From an uncultured Butyricicoccus sp. (GTDB lineage: Bacteria; Bacillota; Clostridia; Oscillospirales; Butyricicoccaceae): a DNA stretch of 64,000 nt. This document shows, one piece after another, positions 9,635 through 18,215 of this stretch. A program made the position numbers and the translations under genes. The notes beneath the pieces are model-generated. The model was given only the letters and a program-made list of their open reading frames with translations, had not been told where the DNA came from and did not search any database. Position 1 is the first letter of the stretch. Every line of letters begins with the position of its first letter. Where the stretch lies: the NCBI GenBank assembly GCA_900547195.1, contig URFQ01000001.1, positions 1 to 64,000 on the forward strand, in the 5' to 3' direction.

Positions 9635-10645
9635 TCATCCCTTGCCGAATCCGCAGTTCGGATATGTGCACTGCGGGCAGCTGCGGCACAATCCGCCATG
9701 CCCCAGCTTTTTAATCTCTGCCCGGCTCATACGTTCTCCGGCCAGCAGGCGGGGCACGATAAGCTCAAACACGCTTGTGCCATGATACATCACACAGCCC
9801 GGAAGGCCCACAACCGGCGTATCTCCCAAATACCCGAGCAGGAACATAGCGCCGGGCAACACCGGCGCGCCATAGGTGACAATTTCCGTTCCCGCCTGAC
9901 GAACGCCCGCCGGGGTACGATCGTCCGGATCGACCGACATGCCACCGGTGACCGCGATAAAATCCGCGCCGCTTTTGATCAGATTGTGAATGCATTCCGC
10001 GATCATGCGCGCATCGTCGTCCGCGAAAACCTGCCCGGTCACCGTGCAGCCCAGCGCATCAAATTTCCGCCGCAGTATCTCCCCAAATTTGTCTTCGATG
10101 CGTCCATGATAGATCTCGCTGCCTGTGGTCACGATTCCCACATGCGCATGGCGCATCGGATCGACCCGTACAATGTCCTGCACCACTTCGGCCCGGCGCA
10201 CAGTCTGCTCGGATACATATAGGGGGATGACGCGCGTGCCAGCCAAAAGCTGGCCCGCCTCGACGGGCTGGTTTCCATGAATGGTCGAAAACATGACCTC
10301 GTCGTCATCCATGAGCTGCATCAGTCCCTCGGTATCTACCCGCAATACGCCACGGCAGGAGGCCAGCAATTCGACCTTCCCCTCCCCCTTGGGTTTCAAA
10401 TGTACATTCGCGCCAGCCGCTGCTTCCGCGATACGTCTTCCCGCTTCGTCTTCGTGCACGTCGTCCGCGCCCAGCTCCAGGACATACAGATGCTCTTTTC
10501 CCATGCACAGCAGCACAGGAATATCCTCTGCCGCGATGATGTGCCCCTTTTTAAACCGCGCACCTTTATATTGGCCGGGGATGATCTGCGTCAAATCATG
10601 CGCCAGCGGCAATCCGACCGCGTCCTGTGTCCGTACTGTTTTCAT
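9635..10645 (-). CDS. Molybdopterin-binding protein, MoeA/CinA-like with a cysteine-rich tail
   Basis: 336 residues. The molybdopterin-binding domain occupies about 170-310, with GIVTTGSEIYHGRIEDKF, ADFIAVTGGMSVDPDD and LLGYLGDTPVVGLPGCVMY. The first 150 residues differ from canonical MoeA. The C terminus carries CRSCPQCTYPNC, a cluster of cysteines suited to a metal or Fe-S site. This variant is common next to xdhC in Clostridia, where a role in final loading of Mo-hydroxylases is suspected rather than shown. The gene starts inside the end of xdhC (4-base overlap), so the two are coupled. Confidence 0.85.
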   Translation of the reverse strand: MKTVRTQDAVGLPLAHDLTQIIPGQYKGARFKKGHIIAAEDIPVLLCMGKEHLYVLELGADDVHEDEAGRRIAEAAAGANVHLKPKGEGKVELLASCRGVLRVDTEGLMQLMDDDEVMFSTIHGNQPVEAGQLLAGTRVIPLYVSEQTVRRAEVVQDIVRVDPMRHAHVGIVTTGSEIYHGRIEDKFGEILRRKFDALGCTVTGQVFADDDARMIAECIHNLIKSGADFIAVTGGMSVDPDDRTPAGVRQAGTEIVTYGAPVLPGAMFLLGYLGDTPVVGLPGCVMYHGTSVFELIVPRLLAGERMSRAEIKKLGHGGLCRSCPQCTYPNCGFGKG

Positions 10646-11460
10646 TTCGTTTCCTCCCGGCTCCAGCGCGAGCGCTCCTGAATGATTTCAGCCATGATCG
10701 AAATTGCGATCTCGCCCGGTGTTTCCGAGCCGATGGACAGCCCAATCGGCGCATGCACCTGCGCCAAACGCGCCTGCGGTATGCCCTCGTCCAGCAACAT
10801 CTGGTACAGCATGTCCCGCTTGCGTACCGATCCGATCATACCGATATAGCCGGCGCTTTGCCGCACTGCCCAGCGCAGCGCGTCCGCGTCCCCCAAATGT
10901 CCCCGGGTGACGATAACGAGCATGTCCTTTGGCCCGACCCCAAGTTCCGGCAGCCGCGCAAAGCTCTCGGCCACGATGCACTTTGAATGCGGAAAACGTG
11001 TCTGGTTTGCATAGGTTTTCCGGTCATCCACCACCACGGTCGGCAGCTCCGCCAATTCGGCCGCCTGCGCGAGCGCGCGCCCGACATGGCCGCCGCCCAA
11101 AATATAAAGCATACCGTCCGATTTCATCAAACAATCGATTTCCCGCTCGGGCGGATAATAGGCAAAGGTCAGCGTGCCGCTGCCGCCGCAGATCATTTCG
11201 CACTGCGCCGCCTGTTCGCCGGTCAAAAAAAACGGCTGCTTCCTGTCGCTTTTCAAGCGAAAGACTTCTCCGGCCTGCTGAATCGCTTCGGCCTCCAACG
11301 CTCCGCCGCCGACGCTTCCCACGGTGCTGCCGTCCATGCGCACCAGCATGCACGCGCCACGGTGCCGCGGCATCGAGCCGCTTCCTTCGCTCACCGACGC
11401 CAGCACAAAGGGCTGTCCGGCCGCATGCATGCTCAGAATTGCCTGTTCCAGTTTGGTCAT
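10642..11460 (-). CDS. xdhC: XdhC/CoxI family Mo-hydroxylase maturation factor
   Basis: 272 residues, family length. The N-terminal XdhC/CoxI domain has SEGSGSMPRHRGACMLV and GSVGGGALEAEAI; the C-terminal Rossmann domain has LYILGGGHVGRALAQAAELA, VVVDDRKTYANQTRFP and GYIGMIGSVRKR. XdhC binds molybdenum cofactor and hands the sulfurated form to xanthine-dehydrogenase-type enzymes. This fits the three-subunit hydroxylase at 18.2-22.0 kb, although the two operons are 6 kb apart. Confidence 0.9.
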   Translation of the reverse strand: MTKLEQAILSMHAAGQPFVLASVSEGSGSMPRHRGACMLVRMDGSTVGSVGGGALEAEAIQQAGEVFRLKSDRKQPFFLTGEQAAQCEMICGGSGTLTFAYYPPEREIDCLMKSDGMLYILGGGHVGRALAQAAELAELPTVVVDDRKTYANQTRFPHSKCIVAESFARLPELGVGPKDMLVIVTRGHLGDADALRWAVRQSAGYIGMIGSVRKRDMLYQMLLDEGIPQARLAQVHAPIGLSIGSETPGEIAISIMAEIIQERSRWSREETK

Positions 11461-11508
11461 ATCCTTCTCCCTGTGAGTAATGTTTTTAAAGAATCACGCT
11501 CATGATTT

Positions 11509-11536
11509 TGATGCCGGATGATATCCATCCGGCACC
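11509..11536 (-). terminator. Hairpin between the MBL-fold gene and xdhC
   Basis: Stem TGCCGGATG / CATCCGGCA around four to five bases on the minus strand, followed by TCAAAAT. The weak T-run suggests partial termination, or attenuation, before xdhC. Confidence 0.45.
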
Positions 11537-11559
11537 ACTGATTTCTGGGTTTCCGATTC

Positions 11560-12414
11560 TTACCACTGATTGGTCAGGTACTGATAGCACTTCATGTTGT
11601 TGGTACGCTGCACATACTCCATCATTTCAGGCTGCCCGATATCCATCGGGAAACGCTCGGCAAAGCTGATATTTGCAGCGCATTCATCCATGCCCCAGCC
11701 CTTGGCGATGCCTTCTGCAACCGCGCCAAGCCATTCATAAACAAAGCTGCGCTGGATTGTAATATAGTCCTTGGTCACAACCGGGCCGTGGCCGGGAATG
11801 ATGGAATCGACGTCCAGCGTATCCAAGAAATCGAGCGACTTGAGCAGAGCGGCGATGTCTGCCGAATGCAGCCAGGTCTGGCAGTCTACGAACAGCGTAT
11901 CGCCCACGATTGCAACGCGCTCTTCCGGGATGTATACGCATGCCTGACACGGGGAGTGTCCGGGCGTATGATACAGTTCAAAGTGTGTGCCGCCCAGTTC
12001 GATGCTCATATGGTCGCTAAAGGTGATGTCCGGGCGCTCCATCATGATGTATTCGCCGCGCGGCGGCATCTTGGACAGCATCTCCGCATCCTGCCGCCGC
12101 AGAACGTCCACGCTGTAATCGTACGCGTCCATGGCGCCTGGTACCTTCCACAGGTCGTCGCACAGCCTCTCATGGCCGACCGTGATCGCCTCGCCGGCAA
12201 ACCAGTGGTTGCCAAAGATGTGGTCGATGTGTGCTTCGGTGTTGATCAGGTAGCGGATCGAGCCGCGCTCCAGCGCAAACTTGCGCATTTCCATCAGCTT
12301 GCTGAGCAGCTGTGCGGTATCCACAAATACTGCCCCTTCTCTGGTAAACACGATACTCGGATTGCAGCCGCGGATCTTGGTTTCGGTATATACGTTCGGT
12401 GTTACCTGTTCCAT
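11560..12414 (-). CDS. Metallo-beta-lactamase-fold hydrolase with a variant metal motif
   Basis: 284 residues from ATG 12414, which follows AGAGGAAG. The fold is marked by TEAHIDHIFGNHWF, YHTPGHSPCQACVYIP, VAIVGDTLFVD and DSIIPGHGPVV. In the family motif T-H-x-H-x-D-H the first histidine is replaced by Glu here (T-E-A-H-I-D-H), while the later His, Asp and His ligands are kept. It is third in the operon after the FAH-family and VOC genes, so a hydrolase or lactonase step in the same catabolic route is plausible. The substrate is unknown. Confidence 0.82.
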   Translation of the reverse strand: MEQVTPNVYTETKIRGCNPSIVFTREGAVFVDTAQLLSKLMEMRKFALERGSIRYLINTEAHIDHIFGNHWFAGEAITVGHERLCDDLWKVPGAMDAYDYSVDVLRRQDAEMLSKMPPRGEYIMMERPDITFSDHMSIELGGTHFELYHTPGHSPCQACVYIPEERVAIVGDTLFVDCQTWLHSADIAALLKSLDFLDTLDVDSIIPGHGPVVTKDYITIQRSFVYEWLGAVAEGIAKGWGMDECAANISFAERFPMDIGQPEMMEYVQRTNNMKCYQYLTNQW

Positions 12415-12572
12415 ATATTTTCTTCCTCTCTGTAATCGCTCTTTATTGCTCTGTGACCTCCCGAATGCCATCTTTTCCGCTACGCTCAATAAGACGTATC
12501 GCAGCTGGCAGGCGGTATTCCCAATGGGGGCTGTCCGGCAAAACGGCTCCGCGATGGCGCAGTCTGTTATCC

Positions 12573-13046
12573 TTACTCCGCGGACGGCAGCTTGCCGTCA
12601 TCCCAACGCATGATTTCGATGATATTGCCCTCCGGATCCTTGGCATAGATCATGGTCAGCGTCTGGCCCTTGTTCTCGTAGTAGTGGGACGCAATCTCGC
12701 CGTCCGCGCTGCCGCCGTGTGCAAGCAGCTTCTTGTAGGCCGCCTCTACGTCATCGACCAGAATGCCCAGATGGCCGAAGCCGGTGTGGTTGAATGCACC
12801 CGGCTCTCCCTCGCCGTTCTCATGCGTAAAGATTTCAAGCACCGGGCCGCCTTGGCCGTAACCTGGGAACGCAACATGGCAGCCGCGCACATGCGCGCCC
12901 TTCATGCCGGAAGCCTTTTCAAACCACGCGCCGCCCAAATCGCGCTCCGGCGGAACGACCTTGCCCTCAAATACATCGCAGTAGAAATCACGCAGCTTCT
13001 GCCAGTCCTTAGCGTTTACATTAGTATGCGAATACTTCATAGACAT
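12573..13046 (-). CDS. VOC (glyoxalase/dioxygenase-fold) family protein
   Basis: 157 residues from ATG 13046, behind TTGGAGG. It has the paired beta-alpha-beta units of the vicinal oxygen chelate fold: KYSHTNVNAKDWQKLRDFYC at the start, a middle HTGFGHLGILVDDVEAAYKK, and KDPEGNIIEIMRW at the end, where the final Glu is a usual metal ligand. It starts 20 bp after the FAH-family gene. VOC members catalyse isomerisation, epimerisation or ring-opening; which one applies cannot be told. Confidence 0.82.
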   Translation of the reverse strand: MSMKYSHTNVNAKDWQKLRDFYCDVFEGKVVPPERDLGGAWFEKASGMKGAHVRGCHVAFPGYGQGGPVLEIFTHENGEGEPGAFNHTGFGHLGILVDDVEAAYKKLLAHGGSADGEIASHYYENKGQTLTMIYAKDPEGNIIEIMRWDDGKLPSAE

Positions 13047-13066
13047 TGTTTTTTCCTCCAAAATTT

Positions 13067-14041
13067 TTATTCCGTGACCTTGTTGCAGATCGTCCCGATT
13101 TTTTCAATGGTGAATTCGATCTCGTCCCCGACTTCAAGCCAGCGGCCAAGCTTGGAGCAGGTTGCGTTGCCCTCCGGCGAAGTGCCAAAACCGATGAAAT
13201 CGCCCGGATTCAAATATGCATCCTCGGAAATCTTTGCGACCAGGTCACCCAGTGTGAACAGCATGCCCGAGGTGCGGTTTTCGGTGACGACCTGCCCGTT
13301 GACCCGTGCGGTCATGGCCAGATTGTCGTAGTCCGGCAGCTCGTCCTTGGTCACGACACACGGCCCCATGACCAGACTGTTGCGGAAGAACTTTCCCTTC
13401 GCCGGACCAAGCGCCATCACAGCTTCATCGGCCTGTGCGTCACGTGCCGAGACGTCGTTAAACACAGTAAAACCAGCGACATAGTCAAGTGCCTCATCCG
13501 GCTGGATGTCATGGCCGCGCTTGCCGATATAGAAGCCCATTTCAAACTCAAAGTCGAACTGCTCAGTATATTTCGGTTTGGGCAGCGGTACGCCGGTGCC
13601 CACCACGGTGGAGCCGCTCTGGGTGTTCCATACCGGGCGCTTGTAATAGCCCGCCGGGATCTTACCATAATGGTGCTTTACGTGTCCCTCATAAACCATG
13701 CCGTCATAGATGATGTTCGGGCGGGTCACCGGCGCAAGAATGGTCACCTCGTCCAGCCCGTAGACGAGCTGCTGCCCGTCCAGTCCCTTTTCCGGCTTGC
13801 CGTTTGCCATGAATTTCAGGACTTCATAGCCCGCCTTCAAACTGCGGTCGCCATTCCAGAAAAACGTCACCATGTCGTTCGGCAGGTTGGCGTCTGCAAG
13901 CTGCTGCGGATTGGTATCGCCCTGCGCAGCATAATACACGCCGCCCGCTGCATTCAGATCAACGAGCCTGCCGTCTGCTTCGGCCATCAGCCGCTTCACG
14001 CCGCCCACTGGGGTTGTGATCTGTACCGTGTAGAGTTTCAT
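13067..14041 (-). CDS. Fumarylacetoacetate hydrolase family protein
   Basis: 324 residues from ATG 14041 behind GAGGCAAATGG. The FAH-fold metal site is visible as FDFEFEMGFYIGKRG (E-x-E) with the later Asp in GFTVFNDVSARDAQ, followed by GPCVVT, GQVVTENRTSGMLF and LNPGDFIGFGTSPEG. Relatives hydrolyse or decarboxylate 2-oxo acids such as fumarylpyruvate, acylpyruvates and 2-oxohept-3-enedioate. It is the first gene of the minus-strand operon, with an 18-bp palindrome directly before its ribosome binding site. With a Mo-hydroxylase and an alcohol dehydrogenase nearby, it suggests ring-cleavage-product degradation. Confidence 0.88.
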   Translation of the reverse strand: MKLYTVQITTPVGGVKRLMAEADGRLVDLNAAGGVYYAAQGDTNPQQLADANLPNDMVTFFWNGDRSLKAGYEVLKFMANGKPEKGLDGQQLVYGLDEVTILAPVTRPNIIYDGMVYEGHVKHHYGKIPAGYYKRPVWNTQSGSTVVGTGVPLPKPKYTEQFDFEFEMGFYIGKRGHDIQPDEALDYVAGFTVFNDVSARDAQADEAVMALGPAKGKFFRNSLVMGPCVVTKDELPDYDNLAMTARVNGQVVTENRTSGMLFTLGDLVAKISEDAYLNPGDFIGFGTSPEGNATCSKLGRWLEVGDEIEFTIEKIGTICNKVTE

Positions 14042-14056
14042 CCATTTGCCTCCTCT

Positions 14057-14074
14057 TATATAATCGATTATATA
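14057..14074. promoter_or_regulatory. 18-bp perfect palindrome upstream of the FAH-family operon
   Basis: TATATAATCGATTATATA, perfect dyad, 15-33 bases before the start codon at 14041. The core ATAATCGATTAT recurs, with single mismatches, before three other units of the window (14243, 22139, 24948). It is the best candidate operator for the GntR regulator at 23770-24432. Confidence 0.65.
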
Positions 14075-14242
14075 TTATTTATTTTATTTTTATGTCAGAA
14101 AAAGTGCAACTATCAAATTAACTAATTTTTGGTCATGATTTTTGTTGAATTTATAGAAACTTTGTGTTCAAATGTCTTTTTAGGGTTTTTTCAATCTCGT
14201 CACTTGCATTTTTCATAATTTCTCGATACAATAATTTTACCG

Positions 14243-14254
14243 ATTATCGATTAT
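14243..14254. promoter_or_regulatory. Related operator before the alcohol dehydrogenase gene
   Basis: ATTATCGATTAT, one mismatch from the ATAATCGATTAT core, ending just before the GGAGG of the gene at 14267. Bound protein here would cover the transcription start or the leader. Confidence 0.55.
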
Positions 14255-14266
14255 GGAGGATTTTGT

Positions 14267-15355
14267 ATGTCTATTGTCTTTGCAGCACCGGGAAAATATA
14301 TTCAGGGCCGCGGAGAATTGCGCCGTCTCAGGGAACACATCTCCAGCCTTGGCAAAAAAGCGCTCGTTATCGCCAGCGTGCTCGGCGTAGAACGCATCCA
14401 GTCTGCGATGGAGGGTGCAGACTGTTCCGCCTGCGCGCTCCATTTCGTTCCTTTCGAGGGCGAGTGCTCTATGGCGGAGATCCAACGCATGCAGCACATC
14501 TTTGCCGAAGAGGGCTGCGATATTGTCGTCGGCGCGGGCGGCGGCAAGGTTCTGGATACCGCCAAGGCGGCGGCCTGCTTCCTCAAGGCGCCCTGCGTCA
14601 TCGTTCCGACCGCTGTTTCCTCCGACGCGCCCTGCTCTGCCCTGTCGGTCATCTATCATGACGACGGCTCGCTTGACCGCCGCCTTGCCCTCCCCAAAAG
14701 CCCGGACATCGTGCTCATTGACTCCGAGCTGATCGCAAACGCGCCGGCCCGTCTGCTCGTTGCCGGCATGGGCGATGCGTTCTCGACCTACTTTGAAGCG
14801 CGCGCCTGCCACGCTTCGGCGTCGGACAATATTCACGGCGGCAAATCATCCATCACCGCGCAGGCGATTGCCCGGCTGTGCTATGACATCCTGCTCGCGG
14901 ATGGCAAAAAGGCCAAGCAGGCTGTGGAAAACAAACTGTGCACACAGGCGGTGGAAAACATCATTGAAGCCAACACGCTTCTCAGCGGTATCGGTTTTGA
15001 AAGCGGCGGTAAGGGTGCGGCGCATTCGATCGGCGACGGTCTGAATACCATCGCCCAGTGCAAGCGCATGATGCACGGCGAAAAGGTTGCCTTCGGCAGC
15101 CTGGTTCAGCTCATGCTGGAAAACGCGCCCGAGGCCGAACTGTCGCAAGCGTACGGCTTCTGCATCGCGGTCGGCCTGCCGGTGACGCTGGAAGGGCTCG
15201 GCATCACCGCGGATGTACCGGCTGTCATTGCGCAAATCGCAGCCGTCGCTACCCAGCCGGAAAAGAGCACCTACAATATGCCGTTCCCGGTTTCCGCCGC
15301 CTCGGTTGCGGACGCAATTGCCGCCGCGGACGCCTACGGCAAGGCACTGCTTTAA
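14267..15355 (+). CDS. Iron-containing (group III) alcohol dehydrogenase, GldA-like
   Basis: 362 residues, the length of glycerol dehydrogenases. The NAD-binding loop is GAGGGKVLDTAKAAA (about 88-102). Metal ligands are seen as Asp in GMGDAFSTYFEA (near 167), His in AAHSIGDGL and His in MMHGEKVAFG. The ATG at 14267 follows TGGAGGATTTT. It is divergent from the FAH-family operon and shares its operator motif, so it probably oxidises or reduces an intermediate of the same pathway, not necessarily glycerol. The MobA-like gene starts 35 bp downstream. Confidence 0.88.
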   Translation: MSIVFAAPGKYIQGRGELRRLREHISSLGKKALVIASVLGVERIQSAMEGADCSACALHFVPFEGECSMAEIQRMQHIFAEEGCDIVVGAGGGKVLDTAKAAACFLKAPCVIVPTAVSSDAPCSALSVIYHDDGSLDRRLALPKSPDIVLIDSELIANAPARLLVAGMGDAFSTYFEARACHASASDNIHGGKSSITAQAIARLCYDILLADGKKAKQAVENKLCTQAVENIIEANTLLSGIGFESGGKGAAHSIGDGLNTIAQCKRMMHGEKVAFGSLVQLMLENAPEAELSQAYGFCIAVGLPVTLEGLGITADVPAVIAQIAAVATQPEKSTYNMPFPVSAASVADAIAAADAYGKALL

Positions 15356-15389
15356 TTTTCCCGCTGCGGAATCGTTTGGAGGGGTTCTT

Positions 15390-16073
15390 GTGAATGTTTG
15401 TGCCGTCATCGCCGCCGCTGGCCTGTCCTCGCGCATGGGAGCGTTTAAACCGCTTTTGCCGTTTAATGGACGGCCGGCCATTGTCCGGCTGCTGGAAACC
15501 ATGCAGTCTGCCGGCGTCAACCAAACCATTCTTGTGACCGGCTTCCGCCATGACGAACTCGAAAAGGCATGCTGGGGCATCCCAAGTCTGACGCTGATCC
15601 AGAATACAAGCTTTGCGAACACACAAATGTTCGATTCCGCACGGCTTGGCTTTTCCGCCGTCCCAACAGCCTGCGACCGCATCCTGTTCACACCCGCTGA
15701 TATCCCGCTCGTTGCACGGTCTACTGTGCACTGGCTTGCACGCACCTCCGCGCCGCTGGTGTTCCCGAGTTATCGGCGGCGGCGCGGACATCCAATCTCA
15801 CTAAACGCCGCACTTCTGCCCTCTGTCCTGCGCTATAACGGTCCGGGCGGACTCAAGGGCGCGCTATCCTCTCTGCCGGTGCAGCCGGCATATCTCACTG
15901 TGACCGATCCGTTTGTCCGGATGGATATGGACACGCCAGACGACTATGACGCGCTACTCCGCCGCAGTCTGATATCTGGAAAGGAGAACGACCATGTCGC
16001 TGACGCTCAGTATGTGGAACTTTCACAGTTGGCTGCAAAACCGGAATATTCCACACAGCTTTTCTATTCGTAA
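15390..16073 (+). CDS. MobA/MocA-like nucleotidyltransferase
   Basis: 227 residues from a GTG at 15390 that follows GGAGGGG. The nucleotide-binding signature AAAGLSSRMGAFKPLLPF opens the protein; ILFTPADIPLV carries the metal-binding Asp, and PSYRRRRGHPISL matches the MocA substrate loop. Members transfer CMP or GMP to molybdenum cofactor. MocA-type cytidylation fits a three-subunit Mo-hydroxylase, which uses the cytosine dinucleotide form in many bacteria. Its last 80 bases overlap the start of the PucR gene at 15994, an unusually long overlap, so either the tail is dispensable or coupling is tight. Confidence 0.85.
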   Translation: MNVCAVIAAAGLSSRMGAFKPLLPFNGRPAIVRLLETMQSAGVNQTILVTGFRHDELEKACWGIPSLTLIQNTSFANTQMFDSARLGFSAVPTACDRILFTPADIPLVARSTVHWLARTSAPLVFPSYRRRRGHPISLNAALLPSVLRYNGPGGLKGALSSLPVQPAYLTVTDPFVRMDMDTPDDYDALLRRSLISGKENDHVADAQYVELSQLAAKPEYSTQLFYS

Positions 16074-17475
16074 TAACGAAGCAGCGATTCGTGGTATCCG
16101 TTTGCAAAGCAGGGATGACAAAATCACCGGGTATGCACAGCTCACCGAAATGCCGCATTCTTCCGAGTATCAGTGCATGCTTTACTATGAAGAGAATTAT
16201 ATTTATTTCCGCTCTTTTACCATGTATGAAGCGTTGGATGAGCTAAACTACATGCTTTCGGTCTACTATCATTGGGAGCAGGCGCTCAAAAAGCTGAATC
16301 TGGTTCGTTGCGAACCGCATGCGCTGCTTGCGCTCTGTTATGAATTGATGCCCTATCCCATTCTGGTCTCAAAAGACGGTGAACTGCTGGCTTTTACTCC
16401 TCGTTTTGAAGACGAGATTCAGACCTTGCAACAAAAATATCAGCAAGCCCCTTTTAAAAAACTGCTCTCCCTTCTCCCGAGGGACGCAGTGGAAGACAAT
16501 CTGCCCGCTCAGGAAGAGACGATTCTGACCAACTCCTTACTGCATCGCGGCAAGCAGATTCTGCTCGGCAGCCTGTCCATTCGGGGGCAGCATGTGCGCG
16601 TGCTCGCGGTGGCAAACGGCGCACCGCTTTCTCCTGGCGACATCCATCTCATGCGCGTGCTGATGGAGGCAATTCGATGCAATCTGGAGTTATGGCGCCA
16701 GCGTATCTCATCGGTTCCGCTCTCGTTTTTCCTTGCCAGCCTTGAAGGTGACGTAAGCCCAACCCAGATGTCCGCCGCGCTTCGGCAGCTTCATTGGGAA
16801 GCACAGCAACAATACACGGTCTTTTGGATTGAAAAGCGCAACGGTGCGGACTCTCTTTTGCTGGACAGGCTGCATCACAATTGCAAAAAATGGTTTCCAT
16901 CCGCATTCTGCTTGCCGTATAAAAACGCGGTGCTTCTGATCTGCAATTTGGAAATTGGGCAGCAAACTCCAAGCGAAAATACGCTCGCCCAATTATTGCC
17001 GGCCGAACGCTTTGTGGTCGGGCAAAGCAATACCGGCACGGATTTTTCCCTGCTTTCGCAGCTGATGCAGCAGGCACAGAAAACCATGCAACAGGCGCGC
17101 AGGAAAGGAGTCTTCTTTCTGGCCGCGCAGGCCGTTATGCTCGATTATATCCATCAGGCGCTGTATGATGACGCAATGCTGCAATCCCTTATCCACCCTG
17201 CCGTGCACATTCTGATGCGTCACGACGCGGTGCATAAATCCCACCTGCTGGGCGCCCTGCGCGCCTATCTCGATTGGGGCGGTAATTGCAATGCAGCGGC
17301 AAAATCCCTGCAGCTGCACCGCAATACGCTGGTCAGCCGTCTCGAGCATATCCAGACCTTGACCGGCGCTGTTTTGGAGGATCCGCAGGAGCGGGAAGCC
17401 TTGCTGCTTTCGCTGCTGGTCGTGCGTCCGCCATCGAGCGAAAACTCAAAAGGGGTTCCTCACCTTGCTGTGTGA
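15994..17475 (+). CDS. PucR-type transcriptional regulator
   Basis: 493 residues. The ATG follows AAGGAGAACGACC. The first residues (MSLTLSMWNFHSWL) match the start of the second regulator at 22304 (MNFSLWNFKEWF), which supports this start although it lies inside the upstream gene. There is a long sensor-like middle and a C-terminal PucR-type helix-turn-helix: LRAYLDWGGNCNAAAKSLQLHRN, abbreviated NAAAKSLQLHRNTLVSRL. PucR proteins control purine or related catabolic genes in Bacilli and Clostridia. Its likely targets are the neighbouring Mo-hydroxylase or cofactor operons. Confidence 0.8.
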   Translation: MSLTLSMWNFHSWLQNRNIPHSFSIRNNEAAIRGIRLQSRDDKITGYAQLTEMPHSSEYQCMLYYEENYIYFRSFTMYEALDELNYMLSVYYHWEQALKKLNLVRCEPHALLALCYELMPYPILVSKDGELLAFTPRFEDEIQTLQQKYQQAPFKKLLSLLPRDAVEDNLPAQEETILTNSLLHRGKQILLGSLSIRGQHVRVLAVANGAPLSPGDIHLMRVLMEAIRCNLELWRQRISSVPLSFFLASLEGDVSPTQMSAALRQLHWEAQQQYTVFWIEKRNGADSLLLDRLHHNCKKWFPSAFCLPYKNAVLLICNLEIGQQTPSENTLAQLLPAERFVVGQSNTGTDFSLLSQLMQQAQKTMQQARRKGVFFLAAQAVMLDYIHQALYDDAMLQSLIHPAVHILMRHDAVHKSHLLGALRAYLDWGGNCNAAAKSLQLHRNTLVSRLEHIQTLTGAVLEDPQEREALLLSLLVVRPPSSENSKGVPHLAV

Positions 17476-17487
17476 GGCACCCCTTTT
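17448..17487 (+). terminator. Terminator overlapping the end of the pucR-like gene
   Basis: Stem AGGGGTTCCTCAC with its near-complement GTGAGGCACCCCT, loop of eight bases, then TTTTCAT. The left arm contains the last codons of the gene. Confidence 0.7.
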
Positions 17488-17772
17488 CATGCTTTGAGCA
17501 ATTTCGGAGGGCATGGCGGCTTCGGTTTTTCTTACTTTTCCATACCGTCCCGAACAGCCTGTATGGCGCTGCTGCGCGTAAGCGCGTTTGATGTCGCAGT
17601 ATGCTTATGTTCCAGACCTTTATACCTTGAAAAAATGTGCGATTTCGTCGGCAGTATGCGGCGGGAGCGAATCATCGTGATTTGCCTGAGCGCGCGGAAA
17701 GGAATCCATAATTTTCTACAAAGTGCGCTGAGGTGTGCAGGATGCGTTTGAACCGAGCGGCCCTGCGGTAAA
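17488..17772. other. Intergenic stretch after the first pucR-like gene
   Basis: 285 bp between convergent genes. A minus-strand frame (17532-17786) is open for 84 residues but overlaps the 126-residue gene, has no ribosome binding site and resembles nothing I know. I see no supported feature. Confidence 0.4.
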
Positions 17773-18153
17773 TCATTCCCATGCAATGCGATGCGGAGCC
17801 AAATCCCGTACTGTCCTCAAGGCGTTGCGCACTGCGGCAATCAGCGCGCCTTCGGTGTTTCTCTCCAACATTTCAATAGCGTATCCCTTCGCCAGGCAAG
17901 GACGCACCGCCTGTAGAATTTCCGGCTTCAGCGCCAGCATACATGGCGTTGTCTCCTCATAATAGGACAGCGTTTGTGTATCAACGGGATCCAAACAGGT
18001 CACTTCGAGCACAGCCGTGCTCACGCCGCAGACAACCAGCTTTCTCGACGCTGCAAACGCAAGCTCCACCGTATCCGCATCTGCAAGCAGCGCAATATCC
18101 ACGCCTTTGTTTCGCACCTTAATCGTCCCTTCAAACGGTAAGGACTTGAGCAT
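17773..18153 (-). CDS. Uncharacterised protein downstream of the Mo-hydroxylase genes
   Basis: 126 residues from ATG 18153, with GGAAGGAGGAAG upstream. I do not recognise the family. The sequence is soluble, mixed alpha/beta, without cysteine clusters or membrane segments; it contains IALLADADTVELAFAASRK, a single CGVS cysteine and a C-terminal helix ALIAAVRNALRTVRDLAPH. It is the last gene of the hydroxylase operon, separated from the FAD subunit by a hairpin that may reduce its expression. The position suggests a small accessory or substrate-binding protein, but this is only inference. Confidence 0.6.
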   Translation of the reverse strand: MLKSLPFEGTIKVRNKGVDIALLADADTVELAFAASRKLVVCGVSTAVLEVTCLDPVDTQTLSYYEETTPCMLALKPEILQAVRPCLAKGYAIEMLERNTEGALIAAVRNALRTVRDLAPHRIAWE

Positions 18154-18177
18154 ATCTTCTTCCTCCTTCCCTTGGAT

Positions 18178-18211
18178 AAAAAAGGCTGCGTCCTGTGGGC
18201 GCGGCCTTTTC
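18178..18211 (-). terminator. Hairpin within the Mo-hydroxylase operon
   Basis: On the minus strand GGAAAAGGCCGCGC pairs with GCAGCCTTTTTT after a short loop and ends in a T-run. It lies between the FAD-subunit gene and the 126-residue gene and probably causes partial termination. Confidence 0.6.
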
Positions 18212-18215
18212 CCGA

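Noticed and set aside
13046..14125. Long plus-strand frame opposite the FAH-family gene
   Set aside because: Shadow of a well-supported minus-strand gene; no ribosome binding site or recognisable motif. The same applies to plus frames at 7644-8723 and 8650-9714 and to the minus frame at 2355-3257.
15994..16073. A later start for the PucR gene to avoid the 80-base overlap
   Set aside because: The early start has a good ribosome binding site and its WNF-W N terminus matches the paralogue at 22304.
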